Shown here one piece after another: positions 33,936 to 43,359 of a stretch of 64,000 nucleotides of DNA; within the stretch, counting starts at the first letter, position 1; every line of letters starts with the position of its first letter. The DNA is from an uncultured Steroidobacter sp. (lineage in GTDB: Bacteria; Pseudomonadota; Gammaproteobacteria; Steroidobacterales; Steroidobacteraceae). The stretch is taken from positions 1-64,000 of the forward strand of contig CALMII010000012.1 of the NCBI GenBank assembly GCA_937864115.1, read 5' to 3'. A program made the translations under genes and the position numbers. The notes under the pieces are model-generated. The model saw only the letters and a list, made by a program, of their open reading frames with translations, was not told where the DNA came from and made no database searches.

Positions 33936-34043
33936 GAGAATGGCCGCAAAAAGGCGCAAAGATCACAAGGGAGGAATATGACAGGAGAGCTATTCGAGTC
34001 TGTTCTGACCTTGTGATCCTTGCGCCTTTTTGCGGCCATTCTC
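33936..34043. repeat. 35-base inverted repeat between convergent genes
   Basis: Arms 33936-33970 (GAGAATGGCCGCAAAAAGGC and on) and 34009-34043 are complementary over 35 bases with one mismatch, separated by 38 bases. Each strand reads CCTTTTTGC within the arm. It fills the whole gap between the acetyltransferase stop and the thioesterase stop, so it may act as a bidirectional terminator or be a mobile palindrome. Confidence 0.85.
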
Positions 34044-34622
34044 CTATCTCGCGGTCGCTTCGCCATCCCGCTGAACCCCGCGCTCGGCCTCCTCCATGCG
34101 CAGTGAGCGGGTGAGTGACTCGCAGCCCGCGTTCCATTCGCTGATCCATCGCGGCAGCGGCGGGGAAGTCATCGAGACGCCGAGTCCGGCCATCAGCTGG
34201 CCCGGCGTGACGGCGCCGTTCGGACCCTTGAACAGGCCGCGGATGCCGACGACGCCGACGGCGCGGCCGTTGCGGATGAAGCGGTGTTCGAGAAAGCCCC
34301 AGCGTTCGTCCCAGCCGAGCATGCGCGTGTGAATCTCGAAGGCCTGCCAGGCATTCACTTCGCGGCGGAATTTCGCGATCGCGTCGCCGACCACGGGCAC
34401 GGCGCCGTGCTGGCGTGCGAGCTTGAACAGGCCGGTGCGCATGAACCAGTCGAACCGGCCCAGGTCGGCCAGCGTCAGGTAACGGCCGTTGTTGACGTGC
34501 AGGTTGGGATCGAGATCGTTCGGCCAGGCGCGCAGACGCACGCAGCTCGTGTCCAGCAACGGCATGCGCTGTGCGCCGATCAGTCCGGCGCCGACCTTCA
34601 TCAGTCTGAACCACGGGAACAT
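34044..34622 (-). CDS. Acyl-CoA thioesterase-like hotdog protein
   Basis: A 192-residue protein of the 4HBT/hotdog thioesterase superfamily (THEM6-like group). The key motif NDLDPNLHVNNGRYL carries the Asp and His-x-Asn-Asn expected of this group, followed by DLGRFDWFMRTG and the strands VVGDAIAKFRREVNAW and HRFIRNGRAVGVVGIRGLF. It should hydrolyse an acyl-CoA or acyl carrier thioester in the cytoplasm; substrate unknown. It is 42 bases downstream of the LysR gene on the same strand, so may be its target. Confidence 0.85.
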   Translation of the reverse strand: MFPWFRLMKVGAGLIGAQRMPLLDTSCVRLRAWPNDLDPNLHVNNGRYLTLADLGRFDWFMRTGLFKLARQHGAVPVVGDAIAKFRREVNAWQAFEIHTRMLGWDERWGFLEHRFIRNGRAVGVVGIRGLFKGPNGAVTPGQLMAGLGVSMTSPPLPRWISEWNAGCESLTRSLRMEEAERGVQRDGEATAR

Positions 34623-34664
34623 TTCATCGACTCCGGAATGCGTTCGTTCCTGTAGCGGAGTAGA

Positions 34665-35570
34665 TCAGATCTGCGAGGCGACTTCGCGAACGAGTTCGCG
34701 CAGCCACAGGTTCGCCGGATCCTTGTCCTGGACGCGGTGCCATTGCAGCACGTCGGTCAGGGGCGGAATCTCGACGGGCGGCGGCAGCACGCGCAGCGGC
34801 AGCAGCGACGCATAGTGCCGGGCCAGGCGCTCGCGCATCAGTGCGATGCGTCGCGTGCCGACGATGAACTGCGGCACGGCATTGAAGTCTGCGGCGATCA
34901 CTTCGACGCGCCGCGCGAAACCGAAGCGCGACAGGAACCATTCGTCGACCGCCGGCAGCCGCGTGCGCCCCGGGCGGACGACGACGTGGCCCAGCCCCAG
35001 GTATTCCTCGAAGGAGATCGTCGCGCCGATGTCGTCGCGTTCCTGCGCGACCACGCAGACGCAGCGCTCGCCCGGCAGTTCCAGCGACGGGTGATCCGCG
35101 AGCGCGTGTTCGCGCGGCAGTACGATGAAGTCGATGTCGCCGCGGTCGAGCGATTCGGCGGCGGCCTCATCCGGCGCGAGGAAGGCGAAGGTGATCGCCG
35201 GCGCGCGTTCCGCTGCGCGGCGCACGACTTCGCCGAAGACGATCGACGCCACGTCGTCGGACACCATCAGCGTGAAGCGGCGCCCGGAGGTCTGCGGGTC
35301 GAAGGACGATCGCGGCTCGATGGTGGACTGGATCTGCAGCAGCAGTTCGCGCACGGAGGTGCGCAGCGAATCTCCGAGCGCGGTCGGCACCATGCGGCGT
35401 CCGACCTGTGCGAGCAGTTCGTCGTGAAAATGCTCGCGCAATCGCGCCAGTGCGCCGCTCATGGCGGACTGACTCAGGTGCAATCGTTCGGCTGCGCGCG
35501 TAATGCTCTGTTCCGTCAGCAGGGCATCGAGCGCAACCAGCAGATTCAGATCGAGATGGTGAAAGCGCAT
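34665..35570 (-). CDS. LysR-family transcriptional regulator
   Basis: A 301-residue LysR-type regulator. The helix-turn-helix is LLVALDALLTEQSITRAAERLHLSQ-SAMSGALARLREHF (residues 9-48), in the NodD/LinR-like branch by its RFHHLDLNLLVALDALL start. The effector domain begins near residue 90 (RRFTLMVSDDVASIV). It faces a divergent GNAT gene and is followed on the same strand by the thioesterase; either could be its target. Confidence 0.92.
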   Translation of the reverse strand: MRFHHLDLNLLVALDALLTEQSITRAAERLHLSQSAMSGALARLREHFHDELLAQVGRRMVPTALGDSLRTSVRELLLQIQSTIEPRSSFDPQTSGRRFTLMVSDDVASIVFGEVVRRAAERAPAITFAFLAPDEAAAESLDRGDIDFIVLPREHALADHPSLELPGERCVCVVAQERDDIGATISFEEYLGLGHVVVRPGRTRLPAVDEWFLSRFGFARRVEVIAADFNAVPQFIVGTRRIALMRERLARHYASLLPLRVLPPPVEIPPLTDVLQWHRVQDKDPANLWLRELVREVASQI

Positions 35571-35631
35571 CGGTATTCCGCAGCCTTGCGGTACTTGGGC
35601 CGATCATAGCAAAGGGACTATTCTCGCCGGC

Positions 35632-36105
35632 ATGCCCGACAGCCTCGTCCTCGGCCCAGCGAAAATCGGCGATGCGCCCGCCATCGCGAACATGTCGCGG
35701 CTGCTCATCGAACCGGGACTGCCCTGGCGCTGGACGCCGCGTCGCGTCGCGGCCCACATGAAGGAACGCGAGAATCTGGTCGTCGTCGCCCGCGACGGCC
35801 GCTCGCTCGTCGGCTTCGCGATGGCGCAGTTCGGTACGGACGCCGTGCATCTCACCCTCATTGGCGTGGCCGCCGATCGCCGTCGCAGCGGCATCGGCCG
35901 CCAGCTGCTCGCCTGGGTCGAAGACAGCGCGATGGTCGCCGGCATCTTTCGCATGAATCTCGAAGTACGCGCCGGCAACCGCGAAGCCCGCAGTTTCTAC
36001 TCGCGTCTCGGCTACAAGGAAAACGGCCGCGTCACCGGCTACTACAGCGGTATCGAAGATGCGATCCGCCTGACGCGCGACCTGCGGGTCACTGCCAGTT
36101 CGTAG
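35632..36105 (+). CDS. GNAT-family N-acetyltransferase
   Basis: A 157-residue single-domain GNAT acetyltransferase. Motif A is GVAADRRRSGIGRQLLAWVED (split: GVAADRRRSGIGRQ), motif B LEVRAGNREARSFYSRLGY, and the C-terminus has the GYYSGIEDAIRLTR end typical of RimI-like enzymes. Divergent from the LysR regulator with a 61-base gap. Acceptor not predictable. Confidence 0.88.
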   Translation: MPDSLVLGPAKIGDAPAIANMSRLLIEPGLPWRWTPRRVAAHMKERENLVVVARDGRSLVGFAMAQFGTDAVHLTLIGVAADRRRSGIGRQLLAWVEDSAMVAGIFRMNLEVRAGNREARSFYSRLGYKENGRVTGYYSGIEDAIRLTRDLRVTASS

Positions 36106-36110
36106 AGCCG

Positions 36111-36317
36111 GATTTCACACAGAGAGGCACAGAGATCACAGAGGTCAAAGAAGAGAAGAAGAATTTTCCACGGGGGACACGGGGAGCACGGGGACGAGAG
36201 AAGAAAATTTTCTGTTCCAAACGATTTCCTATCCCCGTGCTCCCCGTGTCCCCATTTCTTCCCCCGTGGAAATATCCTCTTCTTCTCTTCCGATCTCTGT
36301 GCTCTCTGTGTGAAATC
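36111..36317. repeat. Nested ~207-bp palindrome between convergent genes
   Basis: Outer arms 36111-36137 and 36291-36317 (GATTTCACACAGAGAG and complement) enclose further complementary blocks: AAGAAGAGAAG with CTTCTTCTC, and CCACGGGGGACACGGGGAGC with its complement at 36238-36273. The loop around 36195-36228 has an AAAATTTT. It occupies the full gap between the acetyltransferase and serine hydrolase stops. The phrases CACAGAGATCACAGAGG and CACGGGG are of a simple-sequence type found as intergenic repeats in other genomes. Confidence 0.85.
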
Positions 36318-36329
36318 TCCTGCTGATTC

Positions 36330-37628
36330 TCAGAGTCTCACCGGATCGAGAATCGACTGATACACCACGTTGAGGAACCGCTCGCGGAAGTCGGTCTGGT
36401 TCGGCATGAGCTGGATCATGAGCACGATCGTCAGGTGCGCCTGCGGATCGACTCGATACAGCGAGCCGTAGGCGCCGCCCCAGCCGAAGTTGCCGGGCGC
36501 CGCGAGATCCGCGGCGCCGAAAGTTTCGACCGTGTCGAAGGCCAGGCCGAAGCCCTGGCCCGGCGTGCGATACAGGGCGCCGATCTGATTCGTGCGCATC
36601 AACGCCACGCTGCGCGGCGAGAGGAGGCGCGTGCCGTCGAGTGCGCCGTCGTTGCGGATCATTTCCAGGAAGCGGCCGTAGTCGTTGGCCGTGGAGACGA
36701 GTCCGGCGCCGCCCGCGAAGCTGCGTCGCGGACCGTCGACATAGTGGCCCTGGCCCTTCGATCCTTCAGGGGCGCGCACGATGAATCCGTCGGCGCCCGA
36801 TCCATAGAGCGTGGCGAGTCGTCCGGCCTGCTCGCGCGGCACGAAGAAGAACGTGTCCTTCATGCCCAGCGGATCGGTGATGCGCGTGCGGATGAATCGA
36901 TCGAGCGGCATGCCGGCAGCACGTTCGACGACGCAGCCGAGTACATCCGTGTTGTAGCCGTAGACCCAGGCTTCGCCGGGCTGCGAGACGAAGGGCAGGG
37001 TGCCGAGGCGGGCCATGGTGTCGCAGATGGGTTCGTCCTTGTCGGCGGTGTACCAGCCGTTGCCTGCGGCGGGGCCGAGTCCTTTCGCTTCGTACTGTGC
37101 GGCGATCGTGGGCTCGCGACCGTAGGAAATGCCCGCGGTGTGGGTCATGAGGTCGCGGATCGTGATCGGGCGTTTGGCCGGGACGATGCTGACCTTGCCC
37201 TGCTCGTCCTGCACGGCGACGGTGGTCTGGGTGAATTCGGGAATGTAGCGACCGACCGGATCGGCGAGCGCCAGCCGGCCTTCTTCCATCAGGATCAGCG
37301 CGGCGGTGCTGGTGATCGCCTTCGACTGCGAGGCGATGCGGAACAGCGTGTCGTTCGCCATCGGCTGACGCGATTCCCGGTCGCGCCAGCCCGCGGCGCG
37401 GTCGTAGACGGGCTGGCCGTCCTGCAGGATCCGTACGACGGCGCCGGCGATCCGGTTCTCGTCGACGTACTGCTGCAGCAGGCCATCGAGTCGGCGCAGG
37501 CGTTCCTGCGAAATTCCGGAGGCAGCCGTCGTTGCGGATCGCGTCGACTCGGCGCGCGGCGCCGCTGCAGAACAGGCCGAGAGAAACAGGATCAGGCCGG
37601 CGAAGGCGGCGAAACGAAGCGGACGCAT
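36330..37628 (-). CDS. Serine beta-lactamase-like lipoprotein (class C/esterase fold)
   Basis: A 432-residue protein of the beta-lactamase-related serine hydrolase family, mostly esterases and D-amino-acid peptidases rather than true lactamases. The lipobox LILFLSAC predicts a lipoprotein. Catalytic Ser and Lys are in IASQSKAIT (SxxK), and the YxN motif is VYGYNTD. C-terminal GFGLAFDTVE and GNFGWGGAYGSLYRVDP are family features. The ATG at 37628 directly precedes the signal sequence; the open frame upstream is not used. Convergent with the acetyltransferase and divergent from the DUF3089 gene. Confidence 0.9.
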   Translation of the reverse strand: MRPLRFAAFAGLILFLSACSAAAPRAESTRSATTAASGISQERLRRLDGLLQQYVDENRIAGAVVRILQDGQPVYDRAAGWRDRESRQPMANDTLFRIASQSKAITSTAALILMEEGRLALADPVGRYIPEFTQTTVAVQDEQGKVSIVPAKRPITIRDLMTHTAGISYGREPTIAAQYEAKGLGPAAGNGWYTADKDEPICDTMARLGTLPFVSQPGEAWVYGYNTDVLGCVVERAAGMPLDRFIRTRITDPLGMKDTFFFVPREQAGRLATLYGSGADGFIVRAPEGSKGQGHYVDGPRRSFAGGAGLVSTANDYGRFLEMIRNDGALDGTRLLSPRSVALMRTNQIGALYRTPGQGFGLAFDTVETFGAADLAAPGNFGWGGAYGSLYRVDPQAHLTIVLMIQLMPNQTDFRERFLNVVYQSILDPVRL

Positions 37629-37784
37629 CGGGATCCCCCAGAGTTGGATATGCGCGAAGGCCCGCATGATACAGGCCGCGATGGGCCCTGCCAATGCCGC
37701 CGATATTCCGATTTATACAATCCGCCGGGTGCCGTATCGTCCAGGCTGCGCTTTTCCAGCGTGAAGCTGCGGCGAGACAGAACA

Positions 37785-38909
37785 ATGAAAAAGCTCCTGT
37801 GGGGATTGCTCATCGTGGTCGTGCTGGCCGCCGTTGCCGCCTACCACTATCGGGACGTGATCGTCCTGATGCGTGAATTCAGCGCGCTGCAGCCGCAGCA
37901 TGCTTTCGATCAGGAAGCGCCGGCGGATGCACCGGACTATTCGCTACCGGCGAACTGGGCCGCATTGCCGGATCGCGCCGATGACGCCGACGTGGTTCCC
38001 GATGCGAGCATCGAAGATCGTCAGGCCACCGCGGCGGTCGACGTGTTCTTCGTGCATCCGACGACCTACTACAGCCCGGCGCACTGGAATCAGCCCCTGG
38101 GCGACGTCGCCGCGGACCGGTTCACCGATCTGTTCGTGCTGCGCAATCAGGCGTCGGCCTTCAACGGCTGCTGCCGCGTCTATGCGCCGCGCTATCGGCA
38201 GGCCACCGTCTACTCGTTCGTCGATCGCGGCAGCGACGGCCAGGCGGCACTGGCGCTCGCTTACGACGATGTGGAGCGCGCGTTCGACTACTTCATCGAG
38301 CACTACAACCAGCAGCGCCCGTTCATCGTCGCCGGACACAGCCAGGGTGCGACGCATCTGCGGCGCCTGCTGGAGCGTCGCATCACCGGCACGGAACTCG
38401 TGCAGCGACTGGTCGCGGCGTATCCGGTCGGATTCACGATCGATGCGGAGGAATACCGCAAGGCCGTGCCCGACATTCCCGTCTGCGCGAGCCCGACGCA
38501 GACGGCGTGCGTTGCAACCTGGAACAGCGTCGGACCCGACGTCCGTCCATTCGAGGACACGAGCGGCGATCTGTGCGTGAATCCGCTGTCGTGGAGCACG
38601 GATGGAGAGCGGGCGGATTTCGCGCTGAACCTCGGCGGCGTGACGTTCAATCGCCGCTTCGGTACCCGTGTCGAGTCGCTGCAGGAAGGGCCGGCATTCC
38701 AGCCGCGGATCGAAGCCGGCGTCGCCGATGCACAGTGCCGCGACGGGCTGCTGTGGGTGAGCGGGATCCGCTCGGAGAATTTCGCGTCACGCCCGATGGG
38801 GCGCGGCAACTACCACATCTACGATTTCAGCCTGTTCTATATGAATGTGCGTCAGAACGCCGCAGCGCGCGCTGCGCAGTTCGTTGCGGACCGGGCGGCA
38901 TCGCAATGA
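37785..38909 (+). CDS. DUF3089-family alpha/beta hydrolase, membrane anchored
   Basis: A 374-residue protein with an N-terminal membrane anchor (LLWGLLIVVVLAAVAAY) and a DUF3089 lipase-like domain: VDVFFVHPTTYYSPAHWNQP, CRVYAPRYRQATVYSF, nucleophile elbow GHSQG and a C-terminal NYHIYDFSLFYMNVR with the presumptive His. The enzyme should face the periplasm; substrate unknown. The frame is open far upstream on this strand but that part is antisense to the serine hydrolase gene and not coding. A REP pair follows. Confidence 0.87.
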   Translation: MKKLLWGLLIVVVLAAVAAYHYRDVIVLMREFSALQPQHAFDQEAPADAPDYSLPANWAALPDRADDADVVPDASIEDRQATAAVDVFFVHPTTYYSPAHWNQPLGDVAADRFTDLFVLRNQASAFNGCCRVYAPRYRQATVYSFVDRGSDGQAALALAYDDVERAFDYFIEHYNQQRPFIVAGHSQGATHLRRLLERRITGTELVQRLVAAYPVGFTIDAEEYRKAVPDIPVCASPTQTACVATWNSVGPDVRPFEDTSGDLCVNPLSWSTDGERADFALNLGGVTFNRRFGTRVESLQEGPAFQPRIEAGVADAQCRDGLLWVSGIRSENFASRPMGRGNYHIYDFSLFYMNVRQNAAARAAQFVADRAASQ

Positions 38910-38930
38910 CAGGGAAGCCCGGCCTTTCTT

Positions 38931-38990
38931 CCTGTGGGTCAGGCTTCAGCCTGACTCCGAAAAGAGGCCGGCTAAAGCCGGCCCCACAGG
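38931..38990. repeat. REP pair
   Basis: Same two-palindrome unit as at 24902 (GTCAGGCTTCAGCCTGAC, then GGCCGGCTAAAGCCGGCC), between the DUF3089 stop and the MFS gene on the same strand, ending 53 bases before the MFS start. Confidence 0.9.
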
Positions 38991-39042
38991 CAGAGTCCGT
39001 GTCACACGACACCCCAAGCCCTCCCAACAAGGCATCCGACAA

Positions 39043-40269
39043 ATGACTGCCGATCTCGCTGGCCGCAAACCGCTGGCCTTCATTTTCGTGACGCGACTGA
39101 TCGATGCCATCGGCTTCGGCATCGTCATGCCGGTGCTGCCGCAGCTGCTGCTGAGCATGGGCGCGCCGGACATCGCTGCGGCGACGCGCATCGGCGGCTA
39201 TCTGCTCGTGACGTATGCAGTGCTGCAGTTTTTCTGCGGGCCGATCGTCGGCAATCTCAGCGACCGCTTCGGCCGCCGGCCCGTCATTCTGGTTTCGCTG
39301 TTCGCCTACGGCGTCGACTACGCGCTGATGGGGTTCGCACCGTCGATCTTCTGGCTGTTCATCGGCCGCATGATCGCGGGCATCGCCGGCGCGGTGTACG
39401 TGCCCGCGAGCGCCTTCGTCGCCGACGTCACGCCGCCCGAAAAACGCGCGCACGCTTTCGGTCTCGTGAGTTCGGCCTTCGGGCTCGGTTTCATCCTCGG
39501 GCCCGGCATCGGCGGACTGCTCGGCGAACTGGGGCCGCGTGCACCGTTCTTCGCGGCCGCGGCACTCGCCGGCGCCAATTTCCTGTTCGGCGTATTCGTG
39601 CTGCCGGAATCGCTGCCGCGCGAACGGCGCCGCGCGTTCGACTGGCGTCGCGCCAATCCGCTCGGTGTCGCCGCGCTGTTGAAACATCATCCGGCCGTGC
39701 TGGTGTACGCGCTGGCGATGACGGCCTATTTCCTGGGCAACAACGTCTATCCGAGCACCTGGGCTTTCTTCATGACGGCGAAGTTCGACTGGTCGCCCGG
39801 CATGATCGGCCTGTCGCTGATGGCCACGGGCGTGACGATGGCGGTCGTGCAGGCGACGCTGACCGGACGCATGACGGCCCTGCTCGGCGGCGAACGCGCT
39901 GCGCTGCTCGGATTGTCGCTCGCCGCCGCGTCCGCTCTGGGTTATGCGCTGGTGCCCGCGGCGTGGATGGTGTTCGTCGTCATTCTCTTCGGCGCGCTGC
40001 AGGCGATCACGTATCCCTCGCTGAACGCGCTCATGTCGCGACAGATTCCCGCGGACGCGCAGGGCGAACTGCAGGGCGGCCTGGCCTCGCTCACGAGCAT
40101 CGCGAACGTCGCCGGGCCGTTGCTCATGACCCAGACGCTCGGGTACTTCACGTCCGTGAACGCGCCGGCGCATTTCCCGGGTGCGGCGTTCGTGCTGGCG
40201 GCGGCGATCAATACGGTGGGGGCGGTGTTGATCTTTTCGCAGATGCGCAGAGGGAGGGAGGAGCTTTAG
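39043..40269 (+). CDS. MFS transporter, TetA/MdtG-like drug exporter
   Basis: A 408-residue twelve-span major facilitator protein of the TetA-type DHA1 group. Segment 1 reads [20 protein letters not shown] (family signature), the loop 2-3 motif is [12 protein letters not shown], and motif C in segment 5 is [13 protein letters not shown], typical of drug:proton antiporters. The ATG at 39043 follows a weak AAGG site; the in-frame extension upstream runs through the REP repeat and is rejected. Substrate unknown; TetA-like fold does not prove tetracycline resistance. Confidence 0.88.
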   Translation: MTADLAGRKPLAFIFVTRLIDAIGFGIVMPVLPQLLLSMGAPDIAAATRIGGYLLVTYAVLQFFCGPIVGNLSDRFGRRPVILVSLFAYGVDYALMGFAPSIFWLFIGRMIAGIAGAVYVPASAFVADVTPPEKRAHAFGLVSSAFGLGFILGPGIGGLLGELGPRAPFFAAAALAGANFLFGVFVLPESLPRERRRAFDWRRANPLGVAALLKHHPAVLVYALAMTAYFLGNNVYPSTWAFFMTAKFDWSPGMIGLSLMATGVTMAVVQATLTGRMTALLGGERAALLGLSLAAASALGYALVPAAWMVFVVILFGALQAITYPSLNALMSRQIPADAQGELQGGLASLTSIANVAGPLLMTQTLGYFTSVNAPAHFPGAAFVLAAAINTVGAVLIFSQMRRGREEL

Positions 40270-40339
40270 CCGGCCTCTGACTGTAGGTCAGGCTTTAGCC
40301 TGACATCTTCCAGAGGCCGGCTAAAGCCGGCCCCACAGG
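40264..40339. repeat. REP pair plus a half unit
   Basis: A partial GGCCGGCT unit (TTTAGCCGGCC at 40265-40275, overlapping the MFS stop) followed by a complete pair: GTCAGGCTTTAGCCTGAC and GGCCGGCTAAAGCCGGCC. It lies between the convergent MFS and TonB-receptor genes. Confidence 0.88.
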
Positions 40340-40359
40340 AAGAAAAAATCAGCCGCGAA

Positions 40360-43359
40360 TCAGAACTGCTGCGTGAAGCCGATGAAGCCCTGCCGGCCGA
40401 GCGTGTCGTACGTCGGGTAGGCGTTCGGGCCGCCGGTGCCGGAGATGTTGGTCGAGATCAGCGGCGGATCCTTGTCGAGGATGTTGTTGATGCCGACGCG
40501 CAGCGTCGAACCCGTGCCGAAGCGCCACAGCGCCGAGAGGTCGAAGTAGCTGACCGACGGCATGTGGGCATTGAACTCATCGAAGCCGCCATCGGGGTTG
40601 AGGTCCGGATCGGACTGGTTGGCGTCGAGGCTGGTGCCTTCGATGAAGCGCCAGTTGAGCGACACGTCCAGATCCCATGGCGTCTGCCAGCTCACGCGCA
40701 GGTTGTGACGCCACCGGGGCGTGATGGTCTGGCAGATCGTGCCGAACAGGCCGACGCAGTCGTAGCTCTGATCGTTTTCCGGCAGCGGCGTGTTCACCGC
40801 TTCCATGATGTACGCGCCGTTCAGCGCGAAGGCGAGTCCGCCGAACGAATCGCCGATCGGCAGCGTGTAGCTGATCTGCGTGTCGATGCCCTTCAGCGTG
40901 GCTTCGCCGATGTTCACGCCCGTCTGCAGGATGTAACCGCCCGTGGCGACGCTGGCGCCGGTGAGGGCGCCCGCTGGCGTGCGGACGATCTGGCTGCAGA
41001 ACGTGGGATCGCCGGTGTTGAGGCATTGTTCGAACAGGAAGGTGCCGGAGATCGCGCCGACGGCATCGGTGAGTTCGATGCTGTAGTAGTCGACGCTCGC
41101 GACCAGGCCGAGACTCGACGGTGCCCACGTGAGACCCACCGAGTAGGTGTCGGCCTGTTCGGGCTCGAGATCGGGATTGCCGCCCGTCACCTGGCCGCAC
41201 TGGTTCGACACGCACTGCGGGATCGTGTTGGTCGTGCCGCCGTTGCCGTACTGCGCCGCCGTCACGCCGGTACGAATGCAGTCTTCCAGCGAGCGGGTGG
41301 CGGGCGAGCCGTCGAGCTGGCGTGCGCACGGATCGACGCCGAGGAAGCTCTGCTGGCCATAGTTCTGCGGATTGAACAGCTCGATGATGTTCGGCGCGCG
41401 GATGGCGTGCTGATACGAACCGCGGAATCGCAGGTCGCGGATCGGCGCGTACTGCAGCTCCAGCTTGTAGGTGTCGGTCGTGCCCGCGGTCGAATAATCG
41501 GAGTAGCGGTAGCCGCCGTCGAAGATCAGGTCGTAGATGCCCGGGCGATCCTGGATCAGCGGCACGCGGATTTCCGTGAACGCTTCCCGCACGTCGTAGC
41601 CGTCGTCGATTGAGACCGAGGCGCCGGAGAAGCCGGCGAGATTGCCCGAGAGTTCCGCGGCATCCGGCTTGAAGTACAGATCCTCGGAACGGTACTCGAC
41701 GCCCACGTTGACGCCGACGCCGGTATTCGCCGTCGGCAGCTGGATGCCGTAGGCGCCGAGATCGCCGGTGACGTCCGCATGCGCGATCTTCTGCGTCACC
41801 GTGCCATAGGCCGTGCCGTCGGTGTACAGATAGGCGAGCTGGTCGGGCGTCACGCCGCCGTCGCGGAAGATGTTGAACGGCACGCAGCCCGCATTGCCGC
41901 TGATGCACTCCGGTGCGTCGGCGGTGCCGGTCACCTGCAGCGCGTCGGCGATCGAAGCGAAGTTGAGGTAGTTGGTGTTCGAGTTGTAAAGCGAGGTGTA
42001 GTAGTACTGGCCGTAGGCATCGTAGTGCCACGCGTCGCCCAGGTCGCCGCGCGTGCCGAGAACGACGCGATAGTTGTCGTGCTCGAAGTCGGCGATGCGA
42101 CCGCCGCCTTCGATGTTGCGGCGGCCGATGTTGACGTCCGCGTTCGCCGAGCCGGGATTCGCCGTATCCGCGGCAATCTGCGCCGGCGTGCACAGGATCG
42201 AACGCTGCTGTGCGCTCAGCAGCGGGTTGCTGCAGTTGATCGAATAGAAGCCGGAAGGGTGGTAGGGATTGGAGCCTTCGAACAGGCCCGAGGGCGCGAT
42301 TTCGACGCGCGTGCGGTCGTTCATGAAGTTGAACTCCACGTACGGCTCGAAATAGTCGTTCAGGGACACGTGCGCCATGAAGCCGCCCATGTAGCGCTCG
42401 TTGTCGCGATACATGTTGACGTACGGATTCGAGTTGAACTCCGCCGGCGGCGTGGTGTTCTGTCCGACGGCCCAGGGCACGAACTGATCGCCGACGACGG
42501 CGTATTGCGTGCCGGCGAGCGTGAAGCGGTTCGAGTTCGCCGAGCCGGCGCAGCGCGGCGTACCGGCCGAAGTCAGGCTGAGCTGGCAGCCGGCGAAGTC
42601 GATGTCCGCACCGGTGATCGGCTCGGCCGTGCGATACGACAGGTAGCCCGTCACGTTGCCGCGGCCATCGGCGATGTTGGAGCCGGCAGCGATCGAGACG
42701 GTGAAGGTCTCGCCATCCGTCGTACTGCCTTCCCTGAGCCGGATGCCGGCCTGGTCCGCCAGGTTCTGCATGAAGCCGTTGTCGTTGTCGCGCTGGTAGA
42801 TGCCGTACTGCGCATCCAGCGACAGGCCTTCGAAGTCCTTCTTCATGATGAAGTTGACGACGCCGGCGATGGCATCGGAGCCATACACCGCGGAGGCGCC
42901 GCCGGTCACCACGTCGACGCGTTCGACCAGCGCCATCGGAATCTGGTCGAGATTGGCCGAGGGATTCGGATTGCCGGTGTTGGCGTCGGCGCTGCCGAGC
43001 CGCTTGCCATCGACCAGCACCAGCGTGCGCTGCGGGCCGATGCCGCGCAGGTTCACGGTGGTCATGCCGCCGGGCGTGCTGAGGGAATTCGAGGTGTTGG
43101 AAAAGTCCACCTGCGAGTTCTGGATCACCTGCGGCAGCTGGTTCAGCACCTCGCTGACATCGGTCTTGCCGAGCTGCTGCATTTCCTTCGAGGTCACGAC
43201 CTGCACCGGACTCGTGCTGGTGAGGTTCGGCGCGGCGATGCGCGAACCGGTCACGACCACTTCCTGAATGTTCTCTGTCTGCGCGAATGCCGGGGGTGCG
43301 GCTGCGCCGGCCAGCATCGCGCAGATGCCGGCGCGCCGCAGTAGATTGCTTATCGACAT
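40360..43359 (-). CDS. TonB-dependent receptor
   Basis: A 999-residue outer-membrane receptor. Signal peptide ends PPAFA-QTEN near residue 27; TonB-box-like QEVVVTGSR at 32-40; plug with QQLGKTDVSEVLNQLPQV, TTVNLRGIGPQRTLVLVDGK and VERVDVVTGGASAVYGSDA; the barrel ends GFIGFTQQF. The plug signature is that of large TonB receptors with N-rich barrels common in Xanthomonadales and sphingomonads; ligand unknown. Paired cysteines in extracellular loops are frequent. The ribosome site is AGGAGAAACGAC. The 440-bp gap before the divergent exonuclease gene is unusually long. Confidence 0.92.
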   Translation of the reverse strand: MSISNLLRRAGICAMLAGAAAPPAFAQTENIQEVVVTGSRIAAPNLTSTSPVQVVTSKEMQQLGKTDVSEVLNQLPQVIQNSQVDFSNTSNSLSTPGGMTTVNLRGIGPQRTLVLVDGKRLGSADANTGNPNPSANLDQIPMALVERVDVVTGGASAVYGSDAIAGVVNFIMKKDFEGLSLDAQYGIYQRDNDNGFMQNLADQAGIRLREGSTTDGETFTVSIAAGSNIADGRGNVTGYLSYRTAEPITGADIDFAGCQLSLTSAGTPRCAGSANSNRFTLAGTQYAVVGDQFVPWAVGQNTTPPAEFNSNPYVNMYRDNERYMGGFMAHVSLNDYFEPYVEFNFMNDRTRVEIAPSGLFEGSNPYHPSGFYSINCSNPLLSAQQRSILCTPAQIAADTANPGSANADVNIGRRNIEGGGRIADFEHDNYRVVLGTRGDLGDAWHYDAYGQYYYTSLYNSNTNYLNFASIADALQVTGTADAPECISGNAGCVPFNIFRDGGVTPDQLAYLYTDGTAYGTVTQKIAHADVTGDLGAYGIQLPTANTGVGVNVGVEYRSEDLYFKPDAAELSGNLAGFSGASVSIDDGYDVREAFTEIRVPLIQDRPGIYDLIFDGGYRYSDYSTAGTTDTYKLELQYAPIRDLRFRGSYQHAIRAPNIIELFNPQNYGQQSFLGVDPCARQLDGSPATRSLEDCIRTGVTAAQYGNGGTTNTIPQCVSNQCGQVTGGNPDLEPEQADTYSVGLTWAPSSLGLVASVDYYSIELTDAVGAISGTFLFEQCLNTGDPTFCSQIVRTPAGALTGASVATGGYILQTGVNIGEATLKGIDTQISYTLPIGDSFGGLAFALNGAYIMEAVNTPLPENDQSYDCVGLFGTICQTITPRWRHNLRVSWQTPWDLDVSLNWRFIEGTSLDANQSDPDLNPDGGFDEFNAHMPSVSYFDLSALWRFGTGSTLRVGINNILDKDPPLISTNISGTGGPNAYPTYDTLGRQGFIGFTQQF

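Noticed and set aside
36330-37628. True beta-lactamase resistance gene
   Set aside because: SxxK and YxN are present, but this sequence type is the esterase/peptidase-like branch with a lipobox; antibiotic hydrolysis cannot be claimed.
41779-43344. Plus-strand open frame of about 521 codons
   Set aside because: Antisense to the TonB receptor; no recognisable domain or ribosome site.
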